DNA of 64,000 bases from Ophiosphaerella korrae. Taxonomy: Eukaryota > Ascomycota > Dothideomycetes > Pleosporales > Phaeosphaeriaceae. The position numbers were made by a program, and so were the translations under genes. Positions within the stretch are counted from its first letter, which is position 1, and every line of letters starts with the position of its first letter. The notes under the pieces were generated by a model. The model saw only the letters and a list, made by a program, of their open reading frames with translations. It was not told the origin of the DNA and searched no databases. Location: assembly GCA_028456385.1 (NCBI GenBank), contig JALNQF010000028.1, forward strand, positions 284,209-348,208. Direction: 5' to 3'. Of this stretch, positions 58,275 to 64,000 are shown piece after piece.

Positions 58275-59740
58275 CTATTATACTTTACTAATTTAGTTAT
58301 TAAAAAAAGTAAAGTATAAGTAGTATATAGTCTAGGCTAATATAATAGTAAATAGTTTAACTAAAAAAAGAAGTAAAGTACTTCTAAGTAGTTATTAGTT
58401 AGATAATACTAACTAGGTAGTAGTTAAAATAAATCTAAACAACCTACTTACTAATAGAAAAGATATAAAGTTACTATTTAAAACTCTAATAATATAGAAT
58501 AAAGAGCTATAAAACTAGATAGACTAAAATATAGCTTAGATTAAAGTAGTTATTAAAGATTAGAATAATATAGAATAAGTTACTTAAAGACTAAAGCTTA
58601 GTATAATAAAGAAACTACCTAAAATACTAGTACTTAAAAAGTTTAATAGAATATAAAAGAAACTAAAACTTTTTCTAGCTTTAGTATAACTTTAGATAGA
58701 TATATAAGTACTATACTTTAATATAGAGAAAAAGAAAGTAGTATATATTAAAATATACTTTATAGAAAACGTAATAAGATAGTTTAAACTATACTAGATA
58801 GACTATATAATATAAGCTTTAGAAATAAAGAAAAATAAAATAATAGCTATTTCTATAAGTTATAAATACTTTATAAAACGTATAAGAGTAGCTTTTAGAG
58901 ATATTAATATTACCTAATAAGTTAAAAAAAAAACTAGAAAGAATCTAGTAATAAAAAAGTATTATAGAGTATATATTACTATTTAAATAACTAGCCTAAA
59001 ATATAGAATAGAATAAGCTATCTCTAATAGTAAAATTTAAATAAGGCCTAAAGGTAGAAATCTAATATAAATTAATTAGGATAGAGAAACTAAGAATACT
59101 AGAAGCTCTAAAATATTAAGTAATATAAGTAGATAATAACTTCTAAGAATAAAAAATAAATAAATATAGAAGATAATATAGAAACTATAAAAGTAAAAAC
59201 TTTATAATTTTTAATACTAATAAATATAAAAAGAAAAAGAAAAAGAAAAACTTTATATACTTTAAATATAATAAAAAAGGCTACTATATAAAAGATTATT
59301 AGTTAAGAAAAAAAGATACAGTATATTATAAATATAGAAAACTAAGATACTTTATAAAGGACTATAGAAGTAAAGACCTAAAAAAAGAAACTTAGTTAAA
59401 AATAACTAAGAATAAGAAGAAAGTACTAGAAGTATAGGCTAGGCTTTAAGAAAAAGTATTAGTAAGTAAAAAGTAATAATATATAATACTCTATTAAAAC
59501 TTTTATTATAATAATAACTACTATATATACTTTTAAAATAAATAAAAAGTAAGATAGTTCTTATATAAAAAATAGAGAGTAGTAGTAATAAAAAAAAGAG
59601 TATAAATATAAGTAGAAGAAATACTATATATAATAGACCTACTAATAGAAGATTTAAAAGAGAAGATATTCTAAACTATATTAATCTCTACTAAAAGACT
59701 AGTAGAAAATAAAGAAACTACTATAGTCTCTTCTAAAGAA
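58275..59740 (+). pseudogene. RIP-degraded retrotransposon gag with double CCHC zinc knuckle, unit 2
   Basis: Read in the plus-strand frame with codon starts at 59258 and 59324, two knuckle-like motifs follow each other in the same frame: YFKYNKKGYYIKDY (59258-59299) and YYKYRKLRYFIKDY (59324-59365). Every Tyr at a Cys or His position is the expected RIP product (TGC to TAC, TGT to TAT, CAC to TAC or TAT), so the parents were CX2CX4HX4C knuckles. Upstream, a capsid-like stretch (LEKFNG, then a helix with LFLALVQLYIDIQ, about 58660-58720) is typical of Ty3/gypsy gag. Stops and lost Cys codons make it inactive. Confidence 0.78.
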
Positions 59741-59759
59741 CTATAAAGAAATTATAATA

Positions 59760-60190
59760 AGGTTACTTATTATTAACTATAAATAACCTTTTCTTATATA
59801 TAGTATTAGTAGATTAAGAAGTAATAATAAAAGCTTATATTATAATCTATAATAGGCTATAAATAATAGAAAGATATCTTATAATATTAATATATTATTA
59901 CTTATAGTTAATAATTAAATTACTAATACTATCTTAATAATATATATCTTACTTATTTATATACTTATATATTAAGCTAGCTTTATAACTTTATATTTAC
60001 TAAGATTATAAATTTATAAATTTATTACGTATCTACTTTATAACTTTATATATACTAAGATTATAAATTTATAAATTTATTATATATCTTAGTTATAGTT
60101 AGATTCTTAATTAAGTTTATCTACCTAAAAGTTATATATATTACTATCTCTTACTATAAAGCTAATTAGTTCTATCTAATTATCTCTTAT
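59760..60190 (-). repeat. RIP-degraded LTR, copy C (inverted relative to A and B)
   Basis: Aligns by eye with copy D in the same orientation over its full length (ATTAGTAGATTA, AATCTATAATAGGCTATAAATAATAGA, TAATTAAATTACTAATACTATC, GCTAATTAGTTCTATCT) and with B as reverse complement. It contains a local duplication of about 60 bp (AAGATTATAAATTTATAAATTTATTA, twice, at about 59992-60090) that is absent from D. Confidence 0.75.
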
Positions 60191-61656
60191 TATAACTATA
60201 ATACTATCCTCTCTTTTAAGTAGATTTCTATTTCTCTATCTTAGAGCTAAGGTTATTAGTCTAGTTTCTTTATTAATTTCTAGTTTATTATTACTTCTTA
60301 TACCTTTATATTCTTAGTATAATAAACTCTTTCTTATAGCGTATATTATTTATAATAGAGTTAAAATATTCTTATATTTATATAATACTTTATTAGGTCT
60401 TATATATTTTATATCTTTAAAAGATAGTAAATATTATAATAAGTATATTCTTACTAATATATAATATAAGTATACTTCTTTAAGTATTTTACTTACTAAG
60501 TATAAGTATTTAATTACTATATAATTTCTTTCTACTAAGTTATATAGAGAAAGCTATTAATAGAGCTTAAGTAAAATTATTATTATAGCTTACTAAAGCT
60601 AAAGCTAAGTATAAGTTAACTCTTTATAAACTAGTAAAGCTTTCTTTATATATTAAGTATCTTTATAAGATAAAAGCTTATAATAATACTAAGTTATTTA
60701 AATAGTTTTATATATTAGAAACTAAAATAAACCTTAAAGATACTATAGAGGCTACTCTAGTTTCTATCTTATTAAGTATTCTTATTACTTCTCTATCTAT
60801 TAGTAGTATTATAGATTTTCTTAGTTTATTACTAGGTGCTCTAAAAGGTTTTAACTTTAGAACTCCTCTAGTTTCTTAAAGTAGTTAAGATTATCTTCTA
60901 GTTCTTATATTTCTTTTTATAGTTACCCTTTTTTATTTATCTTTATCTAATTTACTAAGTAATAGTTTCTTCTATTATAGAACTAGTATACTAGTAGTTC
61001 TATATTTTATAGTACTATCTTAAGTAGTACTATATAGAATATTAAGTATATCTTTATTTTACTTAGTAGTTTTAACTTAAATATAACTAGTATAACTTTT
61101 TTTTTAATTTTATATAGTTTTATCTTAACGTAGTCTAGCTTTAAACTAAGTTTCTTACTTTTAATATTTCTTTAAATAAACTATACTTTTTCTCTTACTT
61201 TAAACTAAGGTCTTTCTTAGTATTTTTTATTATAGTACTTTACTATATAATTATATAAGAACTTAGTATTTTATTTTAGCTAATTATATATTTCTTATAT
61301 TTTATATTATATTGTAGCTCTACTCTACTATACTAAATAAAGCTAAAAAGGTAAATAAGTATTTAATAATATTAAATATATAAGTAGAATAGTATATATT
61401 ACTTAAGAGCTTTTACTCTTATCTTATACTTTACGTAGTTATAGCCTACTATAGCCTATAGCGTAATATTCTATTTATAAAGTATTTTCTTTTTAAAGTC
61501 TAAGATTATATATTTCTTAGTATCTAATATATATTAGAGTTAAATCTATAGTTTATTAAAAAAAGTAATACTTTTATTACTATATTCTTTACGCTGTTAT
61601 ATACTAGCTATACTATAGGTAGTAACTATACCTAGTTATTCTAGTTATAATTAAAG
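60191..61656. other. RIP-degraded DNA between two inverted LTRs, content unassigned
   Basis: About 1.5 kb flanked by LTR copies C and D in the same orientation, so it may be the internal region of a short LTR element. I could not align it with the gag units of the left half. A minus-strand stretch near 60700-60860 is protein-like if stops are ignored, with no family match. Confidence 0.5.
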
Positions 61657-62086
61657 TGTTACCGGCTTACTAGGGTTAACTTCCTAATAACCTAAAGGGG
61701 TATTAGTAGATTATAAGGTAATAACAAAAGCTCGTGTTGTAATCTATAATAGGCTATAAATAATAGAAGATGTTTTGCAACTATCTTTGTATTATCGCTC
61801 GTAGTTAATAATTAAATTGCTAATACTATCCTAATAATACGTATCGCTACTAAATATATACTTGTCCTAATCTGTTAATCTATTACTGCTAAGAATAATA
61901 GATTACAGATTACTTTAATCTATAATCTATTAACGCTAAGAGTCTATAGATTATAGATTACTCTAGGTGTCCTAATTATGTGTAGTTTCCTAATTAAGTT
62001 TGTATTCTTTGTGTTCGTAAGAACTTAATCCTTTAGTCGTAAGGCTAATTAGTTCTATCTATATTTCTCTTGTTACTATCGTAATA
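61657..62086 (-). repeat. LTR, copy D, the least mutated
   Basis: Starts at TGTTACCGG on the plus strand and ends near GTAATA (probably once GTAACA), giving TG..CA-type ends. It retains several CpA, TpG and CpG sites that are TpA in copies A-C, such as CTCGTGTTGTAATC and GTGTAGTTTCC. It directly follows, on the minus strand, the degraded pol region, so it is probably the 3' LTR of that element. Confidence 0.75.
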
Positions 62087-62089
62087 TAA

Positions 62090-64000
62090 AGTAGTATCTT
62101 AAGTATTATTTAACTATTTAATATATTTATTCTAATTACCTATCTATTTATAGATAGTACGCTATTAATATTTATTATTATTCTCTATAGTTTTAATATA
62201 AATTATATATTTTTATCTATAATAATTTTATTTAAAATACTATACTAGCTAATTATAGTTATAAAAACTTAGTATATAGTAACTTCTATTTTACTTTTTT
62301 CTTTATATATTTTAAAGTATATATATTTTATAAGCTTATTTACTATTATTAGGATTTTATTATACTTAACTTCTAATATAAAGTCTTTTAATTTAGGTAA
62401 CTTTATAATAAAGTCTATTATAATAATACTTTAGAAATACTCTAGTACTTTAACTAGTTATAGTATTCTATATAGTATATATCTATTATATTTATTTCTA
62501 TAATATTTAATATAGTCTTATAGTACTTCTATTACTAATTATCTTACTTTTAATATATAGTAGTCTCTTAAAAGCCTATCTAGTATTTTTTTAATTTATT
62601 AGTATTTATATACTAGTAATTTATAGAATTATTATATAAATTCTCTTTAGATTTTACTTATAATATAAGTTCTTCTATAAGTACTTACTAGTTTATTCTA
62701 GATTTCTAGCTTTTTATTTCTTTAGAAACTTTTACTATTTTTTCTTTAATTTATTTATCTAATTTACTACTTATTCTTTTAAGTATTATAGCTATTTTAG
62801 GTTTATTTAAAACTAAATATCTATTCTAGTTCTTAATTAGTACTATACTAGTTACGTTTACTTTTTCTTATAAGTTTAGTCTTTTACTTAAAGTATTTAT
62901 AAACTAGTTATTCTTTCCTTTTATATATATAACTTTAAATTTAAATATTAATAAGTATTTTTACTATCTTATATAGTATTATAATAAGTTTTTATTTATT
63001 ATAAATCTTATAAGATTCTTATAGTTTATATAGACCTTTATTTTATATTTTACTTTTTATAAGTATACTCTTTATTATTTAAATACTTTATAGATTACTA
63101 GTATCTCTTTATTATAAATTAGATAGTTAAGCTCTACTAGCTTTATTTTCTTAGAAAAATATTTAACTAAGTATTCTTATTTAGTATCTTAATCTTCTTG
63201 TATTAGTACTATTCTATAGACTAAGTTAGATACGTCTATTTTTACTATTACTAGTATATCTAGGTTATATATTCTAATAACTAAGTTTTCTATAAATCTT
63301 TATTTAATTTAGTTAAATACCTAATTATATTCTTTTATCTATTTAAATAGCGTATCTTTTTTTATAAGTCTAGTTAATAGTTTTATAAGTTTAGACTATC
63401 TTATTATTATTTTTCTATAAAAGTTTACTAGCTTATAAAACTATTATACTTTTTATAAGTTCTTTAGTATTAGCTATTCTTTAATTAACTTAATCTTACT
63501 TATATTAATTTTTATTTTTCTTAGTTTAATAATAAATCTAAAGAAATCTATTTCTTTTATATAGAACTTATATTTTCTTATTTTAAAAAATATCTTATTT
63601 TCTACTAGTTTTTCTAGTACTTTATATATATTTTATACGTGTTCTTTTTCTATTTTTAAAAATAAAAGGATATTATCTAAATATATAAATATAAATATAT
63701 TTAGGTATCTTTTTAAGACTATATTAATTCTATTTTAAAATACTACTTGTATATTTATTAATTTAAAGAATATAACTATATATTTAAATAGTTTAAACTA
63801 TATTTAGAATACTATTTTCTATTTATTACCTTTCTTAATTCTAATCTTATAGTAAGCGTTCTAGATATCTAGTTATTATAAGTTAGAGCTCTACTCTATA
63901 TAAGTTAAGTAAGCCTATAGTAGTAAGTAAGCTATATAAGCTATTTAAGCTACTCTACTATATATAAGTAGCTTAGCTTAGATAGCTCTTTAATTAATAA
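62090..64000 (-). pseudogene. RIP-degraded Ty3/gypsy retrotransposon pol (partial at right edge)
   Basis: On the minus strand the reverse transcriptase core is readable. LDIRNAYYKIRIKKGN is near 63825-63875 (the LDI-AYH block). Then comes a region corresponding to WKTAF-PFGLTNAP with stops for Trp and Gln. IYLDNILLFLK is at 63650-63690, where the second catalytic Asp codon (63672-63674) is AAT instead of GAT. The YLDDIL-F-K form points to Ty3/gypsy, not Ty1/copia (YVDD). RNase H and integrase would follow toward 62100 but are too mutated to place. The element continues beyond the window. Confidence 0.82.

Larger units (their letters stand above)
52860..64000. repeat. RIP-degraded, AT-rich transposon block (reaches the right edge)
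   Basis: About 11.1 kb in which TpA is very frequent, CpA and TpG are rare, and no frame of 60 codons is open on either strand. This is the known signature of repeat-induced point mutation (CpA to TpA on both strands). Two zones differ: 52.9-55.6 kb retains many CpG, while 55.6-61.6 kb is almost pure A+T. Element remnants that can still be read are listed separately. Confidence 0.93.

Noticed and set aside
60191..61656. Inverted gag unit between LTR copies C and D
   Set aside because: I expected one from the LTR orientation, but could not align this stretch with the reverse complement of the gag units; left unassigned.

Overview
The window is nuclear DNA of a filamentous ascomycete, most likely a dothideomycete of the Pleosporales type. 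This is inferred from gene content and style, not from a database search. Genes are dense on both strands. Introns are mostly 46-64 bp with GT..AG ends, and several carry CTAAC or CTGAC branch sites. The last 11 kb is an extremely TpA-rich block with the C-to-T/G-to-A decay typical of repeat-induced point mutation (RIP).

Layout, left to right. 0-17.3 kb: the 5' part of VPS16 (runs off the left edge), a kinesin-3-like motor, the tRNA ribose methylase TRM3, a 1.6 kb gap, a BTB/POZ protein, a secreted GMC oxidoreductase, a 2 kb gap, a medium-chain reductase, then a head-to-head pair of mitochondrial genes (glycine-cleavage H protein and ribosomal protein bS6m). 17.5-32.1 kb: two very large genes, NUP192 (inner-ring nucleoporin) and TEL1 (ATM kinase), also head to head. 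32.1-37.7 kb: an intron-containing tRNA-Arg(ACG), an uncharacterised fungal protein and a GC/AT-mosaic intergenic stretch. 37.7-51.3 kb: ASE1 (spindle midzone), a secreted 626-aa protein with a PKD-like domain, RPS29 with a 9-nt last exon, POL12 (primase-Pol alpha B subunit), a PDR16-like Sec14 protein and a DUF4211 nuclear protein. 52.2-52.5 kb: a small orphan ORF. 52.9-64 kb: a RIP-degraded transposon graveyard.

The genes are mostly single-copy housekeeping genes and do not form one pathway, but several act in related processes: genome maintenance (TEL1, POL12), the microtubule cytoskeleton (kinesin, ASE1), translation (TRM3, RPS29, tRNA-Arg, bS6m) and membrane traffic or lipid exchange (VPS16, PDR16-like). 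Four divergent gene pairs share intergenic spacers of 152-488 bp between start codons and probably have bidirectional promoters.

The repeat block is not random AT sequence. By eye it contains a decayed Fot1/pogo DDE transposase (minus strand), two tandem LTR-gag units with a recognisable double CCHC zinc knuckle (plus strand), two more LTR copies in the opposite orientation, and a decayed Ty3/gypsy reverse transcriptase running off the right edge (minus strand). Splice sites were assigned by reading phase and consensus; every spliced CDS given here closes in frame. I found no clear previously undescribed functional system. The most notable items are the GC-AG intron of TEL1, the microexons, the tRNA intron and the layered, inverted structure of the RIP block.
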